From the NCBI RefSeq assembly GCF_024204645.1, contig NZ_CP100351.1, forward strand, positions 1,984,001 to 2,048,000: 64,000 bases of DNA, in the 5' to 3' direction. Positions within the stretch are counted from its first letter, which is position 1; every line of letters starts with the position of its first letter. A model generated the notes under the pieces. It was not told where the DNA came from. It worked only from the letters and a program-made list of their open reading frames with translations, and searched no databases. The stretch is from Desulfomicrobium sp. ZS1. Its GTDB lineage: Bacteria; Desulfobacterota; Desulfovibrionia; Desulfovibrionales; Desulfomicrobiaceae. The position numbers and the translations under genes are program-made. This document shows positions 34,426 through 45,233 of the stretch, piece by piece.

Positions 34426-36365
34426 GCATCCCTCTGAATTTCAAGCTCCTGCAGTTCCTTTTCCAGATAGGCCAGATCCGACATCAAATCTTCGGCCCTG
34501 TTCTGCAAGGCAGCGAAGCGCTGCCCCAATTCGCGGGACAGGGACACGTCCTCGTAGGTGGCCGGGTCAGCCAGCTGCGTCTCCAGAGTTTCCTGCTCGA
34601 CCAGATTGGCTTCCAATTCCGCTTCGAGCTTCTCGTATTTTTTGCGCAGGGGTTTGAGCTGCTGGTAGATCCTGTTGCGCATCTCCGCCTGCTCGCGCTT
34701 CTTGAGCTTCTGCTCGTTGCGCACCGCGCGGGTCATGTCGGGTTTTTCCAGTTCCTGCGCCTCGCGGGCCTTCTTGCGGGCATGATACTCATCAAAACCG
34801 CACTGATGCACCTCGATGCCGTCGGCATGCAGTTCCCAGATTTCGCTCACCACCTCGCTCAGGAGGTAGCGGTCGTGGGCGACCACCAGCATGGTGCCCT
34901 GGTAGGCCGAGAGGGCGTCCATGAGGGCTTCGCGACTCTCCATGTCCAGGTGGTTGGTCGGTTCGTCAAGAATGAGGAAATTGGCGCGGCTGAGGAAAAG
35001 GGTGCTCAGCACCAGACGGTTCTTTTCGCCGCCGCTCAGGTCCTCGACCTTTTTTTCCCAGTAGCGTTCGCCAAGCATGAACAGGCCAAGGGCGGACTTG
35101 AGCTGCAGGTCCGTGCATGACGGCGAGGCCAGGCGCTTGATCTCGGACATGACCGAGGAGGCTGGTCGCACGATGTCGGTCTGGTGCTGGCTGAAGTACC
35201 CGGTGACAATGCTCGAGCCCATGTTGATGTGGCCCTGGCTTGGCTTGAGCTGCCCGGTGATGAGCTTGATCAGGGTCGATTTACCCCGGCCATTGGGACC
35301 GACCAGCCCGATTTTCTGACCACGATAGATGTTAAAGGACAGGTCCGAAAAAAGGGCCGCGTCCGGAAAAGAAAAGGACAGGTCCACGGCGGAGAGCACG
35401 GTCTGATTGCCCCGCTCGGGCTCGGGCCAGCTGAAAGACAGGGTCCGGGCGCGGGTCTCGGGGGTCAGAGTCTGAAGTTCGCTCTGCAGCTTGCCGATCT
35501 GGCCGAGCCTGCTCTGGGCCTGCCTGGCTTTGGTGGCCTTGGCCCGAAAGCGGTCCACGAAAGCCTGCTTCTTGCCGATCTCCGTACGCAATTTTTCGGC
35601 TTGCCGCCGGATCTGATCGCTCCGCTCGGCGTTCCATTCCAGAAATTGGGAAAAATTGCCGTCGCGCAAAAAGGGCTTTTCCCCGCCAAGAAACAGCACC
35701 TTGTTTGCGACCCGGTCCAGAAAATAGCGATCGTGAGCCACAAAGACGAGGACGCCCTCGAAGCTCAGCACATAGGACTCAAGCCACTCCACAGCCTCAA
35801 GATCGAGATGGTTGGTCGGTTCGTCCAGAAAGAGAATATCGGCCCCGGCCACCAGCACCCGGGCCAGCTTGGCCCGTTCGCGCCAACCACCGCTCAGTTC
35901 GCCCACGGGGCGGGAAAAGACCGCAGGGGCAAAGCCCAGTCCGGACAGGATGGCGTGAGCCCTGTGCTCCGGGTTGTACCCGTATTGATGTTCCAGTTCC
36001 TCCTGCCGGTCGTGCAACCGGATCAGGGCGGCTTCATCGTTCTGATCCAGGGCGGCGCGCCACTGGGTCCAGAATTCCCCCCACGAGGGCAGCACCTCGA
36101 GCACGAAATCCTGCAGGAGTTTGGCGAGATCGGCCGCCCCCAGCTCCTGCTGCACAAACCCGATCTGCGAACCCTTGGGCACGGTCACCTTGCCGGAGTC
36201 GGGCGAAGTCTCCCCGGCCATGATCTTCAGCAGCGTGGACTTGCCGCACCCATTGGGACCAACCAGCGCAAGCCTGGTCCCGGAATGGACCTCCATGGAC
36301 AGGCCCATGAAGAGATCCACTCCGGAATACGACTTGGAAACAGCTTGAACAGTAATCTTGGACAT
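34422..36365 (-). CDS. ABC-F family ribosome-associated ATPase
   Basis: A 647-residue soluble protein with two ABC domains: Walker A GPNGCGKST (36-44) and GPNGRGKST, signatures LSGGWRERAKLAR and LSGGEKNRLVLS, and Walker B LFLDEPTNHLD and LILDEPTNHLD. There are no membrane helices. The linker between the ABC domains is long and charged, and a C-terminal coiled coil (about 545-647) resembles the Uup-type C-terminal domain. ABC-F proteins act at the ribosomal E site; Uup-like members may bind DNA or resolve stalled ribosomes. The stop of the preceding gene overlaps its start by 1 nt (TAATG). Confidence 0.9.
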   Translation of the reverse strand: MSKITVQAVSKSYSGVDLFMGLSMEVHSGTRLALVGPNGCGKSTLLKIMAGETSPDSGKVTVPKGSQIGFVQQELGAADLAKLLQDFVLEVLPSWGEFWTQWRAALDQNDEAALIRLHDRQEELEHQYGYNPEHRAHAILSGLGFAPAVFSRPVGELSGGWRERAKLARVLVAGADILFLDEPTNHLDLEAVEWLESYVLSFEGVLVFVAHDRYFLDRVANKVLFLGGEKPFLRDGNFSQFLEWNAERSDQIRRQAEKLRTEIGKKQAFVDRFRAKATKARQAQSRLGQIGKLQSELQTLTPETRARTLSFSWPEPERGNQTVLSAVDLSFSFPDAALFSDLSFNIYRGQKIGLVGPNGRGKSTLIKLITGQLKPSQGHINMGSSIVTGYFSQHQTDIVRPASSVMSEIKRLASPSCTDLQLKSALGLFMLGERYWEKKVEDLSGGEKNRLVLSTLFLSRANFLILDEPTNHLDMESREALMDALSAYQGTMLVVAHDRYLLSEVVSEIWELHADGIEVHQCGFDEYHARKKAREAQELEKPDMTRAVRNEQKLKKREQAEMRNRIYQQLKPLRKKYEKLEAELEANLVEQETLETQLADPATYEDVSLSRELGQRFAALQNRAEDLMSDLAYLEKELQELEIQRDA

Positions 36366-36787
36366 TATTCCGCTTCGAAGAAAATGGACATCTGAGTCAT
36401 AAGAGAAGTCACGGACTTGTTGAACATGTCTTCGGAGAAATCCGTGGCCACGAACTTGGTCTGCAGCATGAGAAACTCTTCCTGCTCTTCGCCCAGCGGC
36501 GGGGTGATGGTCAGGGACGCGCCGAGCAGGTCGCCGTTGATGATCAGCAGGTCCATCAGATCTTCCTTGCTGACCTCTTCGATGGAACCCAGGGACAGGG
36601 ACACGGTCACCGTGGGCACGTCGAGGGTGCCCTCGTTGGATTCCAGGGACAAAAAGCCGCTGGCATCCTCACCAAGTTCAAATCCCCAGATGGCACCGTC
36701 TTCGGAGGCCGGAGAAACCAGCTCGCTCTCGGTCGCGGCCGTTTTGAGCACGGTCTCCATTTCTTTGGCAAATTTAATCAGATCCAT
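36365..36787 (-). CDS. Small acidic hypothetical protein
   Basis: A 140-residue, very acidic protein without Cys and without a membrane segment. The alternating helix-strand pattern (DLIKFAKEMETVLKTA..., ...TVTVSLSLG) resembles YbjN or type III chaperone-like folds, but the similarity is by pattern only. GAGG precedes ATG 36787 by 6 nt. It is coupled to the ABC-F gene (1-nt overlap) and may be a chaperone-like partner; not proven. Confidence 0.6.
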   Translation of the reverse strand: MDLIKFAKEMETVLKTAATESELVSPASEDGAIWGFELGEDASGFLSLESNEGTLDVPTVTVSLSLGSIEEVSKEDLMDLLIINGDLLGASLTITPPLGEEQEEFLMLQTKFVATDFSEDMFNKSVTSLMTQMSIFFEAE

Positions 36788-36825
36788 ATATCCACCTCAA
36801 CGTGTAAAAGTGTGATGCGGGCCCC

Positions 36826-37827
36826 TCAGGCGGCCAGCAGAAAATGTATCCCGGCAATCCAGCCCCGCTCTTCAAGTTCCGAGGTGATGCGCACCCCGGC
36901 TCCCCTGCTCCCCACATAGGACACAAGAAATTCCCCTTGCGGAGCGCCCACATCGTGCCACGAACAGACCGGACGGCCGCTGGCCCGTTGACCGATCTTG
37001 TCCGGATCGACCTCCAGCCAGCAATCGATGACAATGCCGTGTTCCTCAAGCATCAGGGCTCGACGCCGGGTGATGCGCCCGCCGCCGATGATCGACACCC
37101 GGCCTATCCCCCTGGAAGCAAGCCATCGGGCCAGATATCCGGCCTTGGTGCGGTAGAATGCATCGGGATCATAGCGGGGGTCCGTGCGCGTAAGCCGGGA
37201 AGGCGGATCATTCCAGATCAGCACCTCGCGAGGAATTTTGTCCATACGCACGCCGGCGGCCATCAGGCGCAGCAGAAATTCGTAATCTTCCGGAAACGGG
37301 CCGTCATAAAACGGGCCGCACCGGCTGACAAGCTCTTTGCGGAACATTATGCTAGGGTTGGCATAAGGCGACTCCACAAAGCGGGACACAGAAATTTCCT
37401 CTTCCGTGACCAGGGTGTTGGTCCAGTCCACGTACGCCTTGTAGCCCTGACCTGTCTCGGGATCACCACCGAAGCGGACCAGTCCGCCGACCAGGCCCAG
37501 GTGGGGGTGCCGGTCCAAGTGGGCCTTTTGCAGGGCCAGACGCTCGGGCAAGCAGATATCGTCGCTGTCCATGCGGGCCACATACTCGCCCCGGCAGTGC
37601 TCTACGGCAAAATTCATGGCCTGCACCACGCCCCCGTGCGGACGGTCAAAGACACGGATTCTGGAATCCCGGGCCGCGTATCGCCGGAGCAGGGCCAGGG
37701 TATCATCCAGGGATCCATCGTTGACGGCCACGACCTCGAAATCCTCCCAGGTCTGGGCCCGCAGACTGTCCAGGCAGGCCTCAAGACCGTCCTTGGAATT
37801 GTAGCACGGCAATGCAACGGAAATCAT
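36826..37827 (-). CDS. Glycosyltransferase family 2 with extra C-terminal Rossmann-like domain
   Basis: A 333-residue protein. The N-terminal 220 residues form a GT-A fold with ISVALPCYN, VVAVNDGSLDDT and the metal-binding MDSDDI motif. After residue 235 a separate segment (RVSIIGGGRITRRRALMLEEHGIVIDCWLEVDPDKIG) looks like a small nucleotide- or sugar-binding Rossmann unit seen in some GT2 proteins. I use ATG 37827; a TTG at 37848 is less likely. It opens the minus-strand run that leads through ABC-F and pilC to asd. Confidence 0.8.
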   Translation of the reverse strand: MISVALPCYNSKDGLEACLDSLRAQTWEDFEVVAVNDGSLDDTLALLRRYAARDSRIRVFDRPHGGVVQAMNFAVEHCRGEYVARMDSDDICLPERLALQKAHLDRHPHLGLVGGLVRFGGDPETGQGYKAYVDWTNTLVTEEEISVSRFVESPYANPSIMFRKELVSRCGPFYDGPFPEDYEFLLRLMAAGVRMDKIPREVLIWNDPPSRLTRTDPRYDPDAFYRTKAGYLARWLASRGIGRVSIIGGGRITRRRALMLEEHGIVIDCWLEVDPDKIGQRASGRPVCSWHDVGAPQGEFLVSYVGSRGAGVRITSELEERGWIAGIHFLLAA

Positions 37828-38036
37828 GCCCGGCCCTTGCCAAGCCAATGATTATCGATACGGACCGCGCTTACGGCCGCAAGGCAAACACAGGCAAAAG
37901 ACATCAAATCTCCGGAGCGACAATTTCGAGCCGGCCTTGACAGCGCGCCAAGCGCTGACCAAAGCAAAGCACAGATTTCATATTTCCCGCATAAGGTAAA
38001 TCAATCCCGCCAACCCGGAACCACGGAAGCCCGGCA

Positions 38037-39161
38037 ATGCCTTCACCGCCACGAAGCAACGCAGCTTCAGAAAAACACATCGCCGCAGCCCTCTTGGACT
38101 GGTTTTCCCGCCACAAGCGCGACCTGCCCTGGCGTGAGACTTACAGCCCCTATCACGTCTGGATCTCGGAGATCATGCTCCAGCAGACGCAGATGGAACG
38201 CGGCGTGGACTATTTCAAACGCTGGATCGCCCGCTTCCCCGATCTGGACAGCCTGGCCACGGCCCAACAAGACGAGGTCCTGAAACTCTGGGAAGGTCTT
38301 GGCTACTATTCGCGCGCCCGCAATCTGCACAAGGCGGCGCAAATCGTCATGGACCAACACGGCGGGACCCTGCCGACCTCCACGGAAGCGCTGCTGACCC
38401 TGCCGGGCATCGGTCCGTACACGGCACGGGCCATCGCCAGCATCGCCTTCCAGCAGGACGAATGCGTCGTGGACGCCAACGTCGAACGGGTCGTTAGCCG
38501 CCTCTACGACATCGAGCAACCCATAAAATCCCGCCAGACGCAGGAGGAGGTCGGCAAATTCGCCCACCGGCTCCTGCCAAAAGGCCGTGCGCGGGACTTC
38601 AACCAGGCGCTGATGGAATTCGGCAGCCTCGTCTGCTCCCCCCGCAATCCCGCCTGCGCCGGGTGCTGTCTGGCAGAATGCTGCCTGGCCAGAAAAAACG
38701 GCGTGCAGGAGGATCGTCCCGTCATCGTCAAAGCGCCCTCGCCCATCTACATATCCATGGCCACGGGAGTCCTGATCCATGACGGCCGCATCCTGACCCA
38801 GAAACGCCTGGCCGACGACATCTGGGGAAATCTATGGGAATTTCCAGGCGGGGTCGTGGAGACCGGGGAGACGCCAGGTCAGGCAGTCGTCCGCGAATAC
38901 CTGGAAGAAACAGGGCTGATCGTAAACCATCCCGAGCCCATCGCTTCCTTCAAGCATTCCTTCACGCGCTACCGGGTAACCTTGCACGCCTTTCGCGTCA
39001 CCCTGCTCTCAAGCCCGGAGGAACTGACCCTGAAGGCCGCCCAGGAGCATCGCTGGGCCGGTTGGTCCGAAATCATGAAACTGGCCTTTCCGGCCGGTCA
39101 TCGCAAACTCGTCCGCCATCTTGATAACGACTCGAAATTCCTAGCAAAGGTAAACCCATGA
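38037..39161 (+). CDS. mutY: Adenine DNA glycosylase MutY
   Basis: Removes adenine mispaired with 8-oxoguanine. The 374-residue protein has the HhH-GPD fold with catalytic E45 (SEIMLQQTQ) and D146 (VVDANVERV), the LPGIGPYTA hairpin, and a 4Fe-4S cluster C200-x6-C207-x2-C210-x5-C216. The C-terminal 130 residues are a Nudix-like domain that reads 8-oxoG (FPGGVVETGE), so it is a complete MutY. The ribosome-binding site is weak. It is divergent from the GT2 gene across 188 nt without other content. Confidence 0.94.
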   Translation: MPSPPRSNAASEKHIAAALLDWFSRHKRDLPWRETYSPYHVWISEIMLQQTQMERGVDYFKRWIARFPDLDSLATAQQDEVLKLWEGLGYYSRARNLHKAAQIVMDQHGGTLPTSTEALLTLPGIGPYTARAIASIAFQQDECVVDANVERVVSRLYDIEQPIKSRQTQEEVGKFAHRLLPKGRARDFNQALMEFGSLVCSPRNPACAGCCLAECCLARKNGVQEDRPVIVKAPSPIYISMATGVLIHDGRILTQKRLADDIWGNLWEFPGGVVETGETPGQAVVREYLEETGLIVNHPEPIASFKHSFTRYRVTLHAFRVTLLSSPEELTLKAAQEHRWAGWSEIMKLAFPAGHRKLVRHLDNDSKFLAKVNP

Positions 39162-40015
39162 TCACATTTCTGCTGACCATCCTGCTCACGGCGATACTCA
39201 TCCTCGCCCTCCTGACCTACACGCTGTACTGCTACGAGGAGACCAACCAGACAGGCAAGCCGCTGCGGCCGTATCTGGCCCTGGCCGCAAAAACCGCTCT
39301 GCGCAGCATGCTGAGCGAGATCATAATCCTGCTTCTGCACCCTTTGGGCCTCTGGCCACGCCTCTGGAAGAAGCCCGCCGGGGGGCGGGATCTGGTCGTG
39401 CTCACGCATGGGCTTTTCCACAACCAAAGCGCCTGGATCTTCTTTCGCCGCTGGCTGCAGGACCACGGTTTTGCCCCGGTCTGCTTATCCTATGCAAGCT
39501 GGGGCGCCGAGTGGAACGAGACCGTCGACGCCCTGCGGGAGGATCTCAAAGCCCTGTTGGCCACGCATCCGGACCGGGAGGTGCATCTGGTCGGGCACAG
39601 CATGGGCGGCCTTTTGCTGTGGTCGGCCCTGGCCGAGCTCGAAGACAAGGACAGCCGGCGCATCAAGAGCCTGGTCACCATGGGCACGCCCTTTGCCGGA
39701 AGCAAGCTCTCCCCCTTCGGCCTGTCCTCGCTGGGCAGGTATCTTGGATACGAGGGCGAGACCGTGCGCCGCGTGTCAGGCTTGCCCCTGCCCGCTCATG
39801 TGCAGCGTTTGGCCCTCTATTCCCCAACGGACAACATGGTGCTGCCCAACGCGGCCCTGCGCTGCAAGGCTCCAGGATGGCATGAATTGGAGACAACGCC
39901 CGTCAGCCATGTCGCCATGCTCCATTCTCGCAAAGTGTTCCGGGAAGTCCAGCGCTGGATCAGCGCTGCCTGCGCAGACGAAAAGCCACAGGCCGCCGCT
40001 CAGGAACGCGCCTGA
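39158..40015 (+). CDS. Membrane-anchored alpha/beta hydrolase (lipase-like)
   Basis: A 285-residue protein with one N-terminal membrane helix (residues about 2-25) and an alpha/beta hydrolase domain. The oxyanion region is VLTHGLFHNQSAW and the nucleophile elbow is VGHSMGGLL. A late Asp (YSPTDNMV) and His (PVSHVAML) complete a plausible catalytic triad. It resembles triacylglycerol lipase/PGAP1-like hydrolases. It overlaps mutY by 4 nt (ATGA), a linkage without obvious functional sense. Confidence 0.78.
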   Translation: MITFLLTILLTAILILALLTYTLYCYEETNQTGKPLRPYLALAAKTALRSMLSEIIILLLHPLGLWPRLWKKPAGGRDLVVLTHGLFHNQSAWIFFRRWLQDHGFAPVCLSYASWGAEWNETVDALREDLKALLATHPDREVHLVGHSMGGLLLWSALAELEDKDSRRIKSLVTMGTPFAGSKLSPFGLSSLGRYLGYEGETVRRVSGLPLPAHVQRLALYSPTDNMVLPNAALRCKAPGWHELETTPVSHVAMLHSRKVFREVQRWISAACADEKPQAAAQERA

Positions 40016-40058
40016 CACCATGCCTGTCCCGTCTGTCCGGGATGGGCATGGGCCGCCC

Positions 40059-40202
40059 TCACTTGAGGCCTTCCTTGCGATCGATGTACAGATTGGTCAG
40101 GGCCAGAATGGCCGTACCGCAGAGTGATGCGCCAGCTTTGGAAATCCATACCTGCCCTAAGCCGGAAATTGCATCGAATGCGAACAGGTTCCGGCAGAAA
40201 AT
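40059..40202 (-). pseudogene. Possible remnant or tiny ORF, C-terminal membrane-helix fragment
   Basis: Below the length of a normal gene call, but the 47 codons before the TGA at 40059-40061 read like protein: a helix ending GTAILALTNLYIDRKEGLK, preceded by LGQVWISKAGASLCG. A TAG at 40203-40205 closes the frame and no ATG, GTG or TTG start is present, while AAGGGAG lies just upstream at about 40206-40212. It follows the histidine kinase by about 30 nt on the same strand. It could be the tail of a decayed membrane protein or a start-codon-less chance frame. The rest of the convergent gap 40016-40233 shows nothing else. Confidence 0.3.
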
Positions 40203-40233
40203 CTACTCCCTTCAGCCCTGGAAACAATCACCC

Positions 40234-42462
<2,229 letters not shown>

Positions 42463-42612
42463 GAAAACCTCCCAGGTTCAAGGCAAAGCCCTGACAAACT
42501 GATGAAGTCTCCATAGCCCCCAGAAACGAAAAAGGGAAGGAACGGGCGGACATCTCTGAGCACACTGGCGCAAACAAATCCCACGCAGGCAACCGCAAAA
42601 ACGAACAGGCAA

Positions 42613-43650
42613 TTACCAGCCTATGATCATTCTGCTTTTTTCGGGAAAAGCCTTCTTCACCCTTTTAGCGATGACATAGGAAGCCAAAATAACAAAGAAA
42701 GAAAGAATAGGAACGAGATGCAAGCCGTAAAGTGGCTTGTAATAGGACCGAACAGCAAAGATGAAATAGATAACCCAACCGTGCAAAAAATAGATGGCAA
42801 AGCTTGATGCAGCCAGAGTCTTCAGAATCTTGCTGTCAATATGCTCATACTTATGCAAGAAGACCATGAAATAAAGACACAAAATCTGCTTTTGTATAAA
42901 AGATATATCTATCCAATTAAACTCCGTAGGATTTTTTTGAAAATTTCCGCACGCATCAAAAAGAACAGCCTGCGCTAACGCCAAGACAACAACACATCCC
43001 AACAGATGCAAATCTTTTCCTTTGAATTTTTTATATATATAATCTCGCTCCATAGAGCACAGTATCCCAAGCATATAAACTGGAGAAAAATATACAACAG
43101 ACTGAATTATAGACCAGTTATTAACAGGTCTATGCATAAAAATAGATATTAACGACAAAAAAATCACTAAATAAATTTTATAACGCGTATTTAATTTTAT
43201 AAAAAATATGAAAACAGGAGATATGATAAACATGGCCATTATAAATGGTATATACCAATATACTAATGCTCCTCCATACCAGTACAAAAGAATAATAGGA
43301 CGAATAATTCTGTCGTAGAATGAATCGCCAGGACCAAAGTAAAATTCAGGATAAGGCTCTTTGATAATCAAGACTAGCGCAATGGGAAGTACAGAAAGAA
43401 TGAGATATGGAATGTATACGTTCTTGAATTTCTTTTCCAAAAATTTACGATAAACAAATTTTGGATAAAAAACATGATGAAAAAGAAATCCGGAAATGAA
43501 CACAAACAGCGATGTCCCACCCGAAATGAGATTGGCCAAGACCCGGTCGCCAAAGCTATCGATCTGCCAACCGGAGATATCGTAGGTGTGGCCGATAACT
43601 ATCAAGACAATGGCTACGGCACGAAAATACTCAAAAGATCTCAGATGCAT
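42613..43650 (-). CDS. Acyltransferase family 3 membrane protein, AT-rich
   Basis: A 345-residue integral membrane protein with about ten helices and the acyltransferase-3 start: FEYFRAVAIVLIVIGH, with the conserved R and H. Such proteins acetylate or otherwise acylate LPS O-antigen, peptidoglycan or exopolysaccharide. Its base composition is strikingly AT-rich compared with all neighbours (runs such as TTTTTTATATATATAA and codons rich in A/T), so it looks horizontally acquired. No mobile-element genes flank it. The 5' end is near 43650 with a weak GAGAG ribosome-binding site. Confidence 0.85.
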   Translation of the reverse strand: MHLRSFEYFRAVAIVLIVIGHTYDISGWQIDSFGDRVLANLISGGTSLFVFISGFLFHHVFYPKFVYRKFLEKKFKNVYIPYLILSVLPIALVLIIKEPYPEFYFGPGDSFYDRIIRPIILLYWYGGALVYWYIPFIMAMFIISPVFIFFIKLNTRYKIYLVIFLSLISIFMHRPVNNWSIIQSVVYFSPVYMLGILCSMERDYIYKKFKGKDLHLLGCVVVLALAQAVLFDACGNFQKNPTEFNWIDISFIQKQILCLYFMVFLHKYEHIDSKILKTLAASSFAIYFLHGWVIYFIFAVRSYYKPLYGLHLVPILSFFVILASYVIAKRVKKAFPEKSRMIIGW

Positions 43651-43777
43651 ACACTCTCACTCACAAGGTTGGCGGCAGTCGCTGTGCCGAAATCAACACC
43701 ACACACACCGGAACAAAATGCCCGGTCCACGCATCTCCATGCTTTGCATCCCGCGTCATGCCGCGGGGGACCAGGGC

Positions 43778-43793
43778 TGGCCCGAAATCTGCT
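43778..43793 (+). promoter_or_regulatory. Sigma-54-like promoter before the lysozyme-like gene
   Basis: TGGCCCGAAATCTGCT matches TGGCACG-N4-TTGCW at all but two fixed positions, with GG (43779-43780) and GC (43791-43792) correctly spaced. The predicted start near 43804 leaves a 42-nt leader before ATG 43846. Confidence 0.5.
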
Positions 43794-43845
43794 AAGACTA
43801 GGCTGAAGCCTTGGCAGCGACATGATTTTGACACGGAGACGTTAC

Positions 43846-44742
43846 ATGAGCCTTCTTGATCCCATCCAACTGATGACCCTCATGGGCACCACCCCCGACC
43901 GCAAGAGCCATAAAGCCGCGCTGGCCGGTGGATTTCAAAGCCACATGCGCCAGGCTCTGGGAAGCAGGGACATAAACGCCTTGAGTTCGAGCATGGGGGG
44001 AAGCTCCATGGAAAACTCTCTCATGCAGGACGCCCTGCATGGATTGGCCGCGTTCATGAGGCATGAACAGACGGGTACCCGGAGCGGGAGCAGCACCGGC
44101 AAGCAGCCCGCCATCGGCACCCTGTCCTCGACCTTCGAGTCCGGCACCGAGGGCGTGAACGCCATCGGATACGACAGGAATGGCGGAACCTCCTACGGCA
44201 CCTACCAGATCGCGTCCAAGCCCGGGACCATGAAAGGCTTCATCGAATTCCTGCGCGAAAAAGAGCCCGCATGGGCCGGAAAACTCAAAGCCGCCGGACC
44301 TGCGGACACGGGCTCGACCAAAGGGCGCATGCCCAATGCCTGGCGAAGCATCGCGGCCGAGGACCCGGAAAAATTCGGCCAACTGCAACGGGATTTCATC
44401 GAAGCGACCCACTACGCCCCCGCGCGTGACAAGATTTTGGCAAGAACCGGCGTGGACATGGACACCATGCCCGCAGCTGCCCGTGAAGCCCTGTGGAGCA
44501 CCTCGGTGCAACACGGACCGGCTGGAGCGGCCAGAATATTCAGCCGGGCCATCAAATCCTTAGGCACTGACCAGTCCGAACACGAATTTGCGCAAAAACT
44601 CATCGACACGGTCTACGACAACCGCAAGTCGCAGTTTGGCTCTTCCACGGCCAGCGTGCAGGCCAGCGTGAAAAACCGCATGAACGTCGAAAAAGAGATG
44701 GTCCTGGCCATGCTCGACGACGAAAGTCAGTCCCAGGCCTGA
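43846..44742 (+). CDS. Lysozyme-like / chitosanase-like putative peptidoglycan hydrolase
   Basis: A 298-residue protein. Residues 95-122 read FESG-TEGVNAIGYDRNGGTSYGTYQI, the pattern seen in lysozyme-like domains of some VgrG-linked and phage-type muramidases, with E98 as the likely catalytic acid. There is no signal peptide. The N-terminal 90 residues are Met-, Ser- and Gln-rich and look like a flexible export or docking region. GGAG lies 7 nt before ATG 43846. A FlgJ-like role in flagellar rod assembly or an effector role are both possible; the sigma-54-like promoter favours a surface-structure link. It converges on and overlaps the GNAT gene by 16 nt. Confidence 0.6.
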   Translation: MSLLDPIQLMTLMGTTPDRKSHKAALAGGFQSHMRQALGSRDINALSSSMGGSSMENSLMQDALHGLAAFMRHEQTGTRSGSSTGKQPAIGTLSSTFESGTEGVNAIGYDRNGGTSYGTYQIASKPGTMKGFIEFLREKEPAWAGKLKAAGPADTGSTKGRMPNAWRSIAAEDPEKFGQLQRDFIEATHYAPARDKILARTGVDMDTMPAAAREALWSTSVQHGPAGAARIFSRAIKSLGTDQSEHEFAQKLIDTVYDNRKSQFGSSTASVQASVKNRMNVEKEMVLAMLDDESQSQA

Positions 44743-45233
44743 TCGCGGCCTATCTTCTTGGTGAAATACAGAATGTCCTCGCCGGGGGCGTAATAATCGC
44801 CAATGCGGGCTTCCTGCTTAAACCCGCAGGACAGATAGAATCGGTGCGTTGGCGCATACTGCTGCCTGGACGAGGTTTCAGCGATGAGCTTGCCGCCGCC
44901 CATGCCCTTCAGCCTGTCCTCCACTTCAGCAAGCAGCAATTTCCCCAGTCCCCGTCCGCGCATGGATTCGTGCACCGCCACCCAGTAGAGATCGAAGGTG
45001 CAGACGGTGCATGGCGTGGGTCCGTAGCAGGCGTAGCCCAGGCTGCGACCTTGCGGGGAGTCGGCGAAGACGAAGAGATACCCGCTCTCCTCCCCTTTGG
45101 CCAAATGCTCGGCCACCAGTTCTTCCGCTACATCCACTTCCGCCCCTGAAAAAAAAGCCGTGGAGGTCACGATCTCGCGCACGGCTTGGCGATCATCTTC
45201 ACGCACCCGGTCCCGGAAGAGTATTTCAGACAC
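44727..45233 (-). CDS. GNAT family N-acetyltransferase, last gene of the aminomutase/ATP-grasp cluster
   Basis: A 168-residue single GNAT domain. The acetyl-CoA binding motif A is VAVHESMRGRGLGKLLL (R/Q-x2-G-x-G/A), with motif B near SCGFKQEARI. I use GTG 45233 because AGGAAGG precedes it by 5 nt; the open frame to 45458 overlaps the upstream gene deeply. It overlaps the second ATP-grasp gene by 8 nt. In known Ne-acetyl-beta-lysine synthesis a lysine 2,3-aminomutase is paired with a GNAT acetyltransferase, so this gene could acetylate beta-lysine or the ligated product. Confidence 0.83.
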   Translation of the reverse strand: MSEILFRDRVREDDRQAVREIVTSTAFFSGAEVDVAEELVAEHLAKGEESGYLFVFADSPQGRSLGYACYGPTPCTVCTFDLYWVAVHESMRGRGLGKLLLAEVEDRLKGMGGGKLIAETSSRQQYAPTHRFYLSCGFKQEARIGDYYAPGEDILYFTKKIGRDQAWD

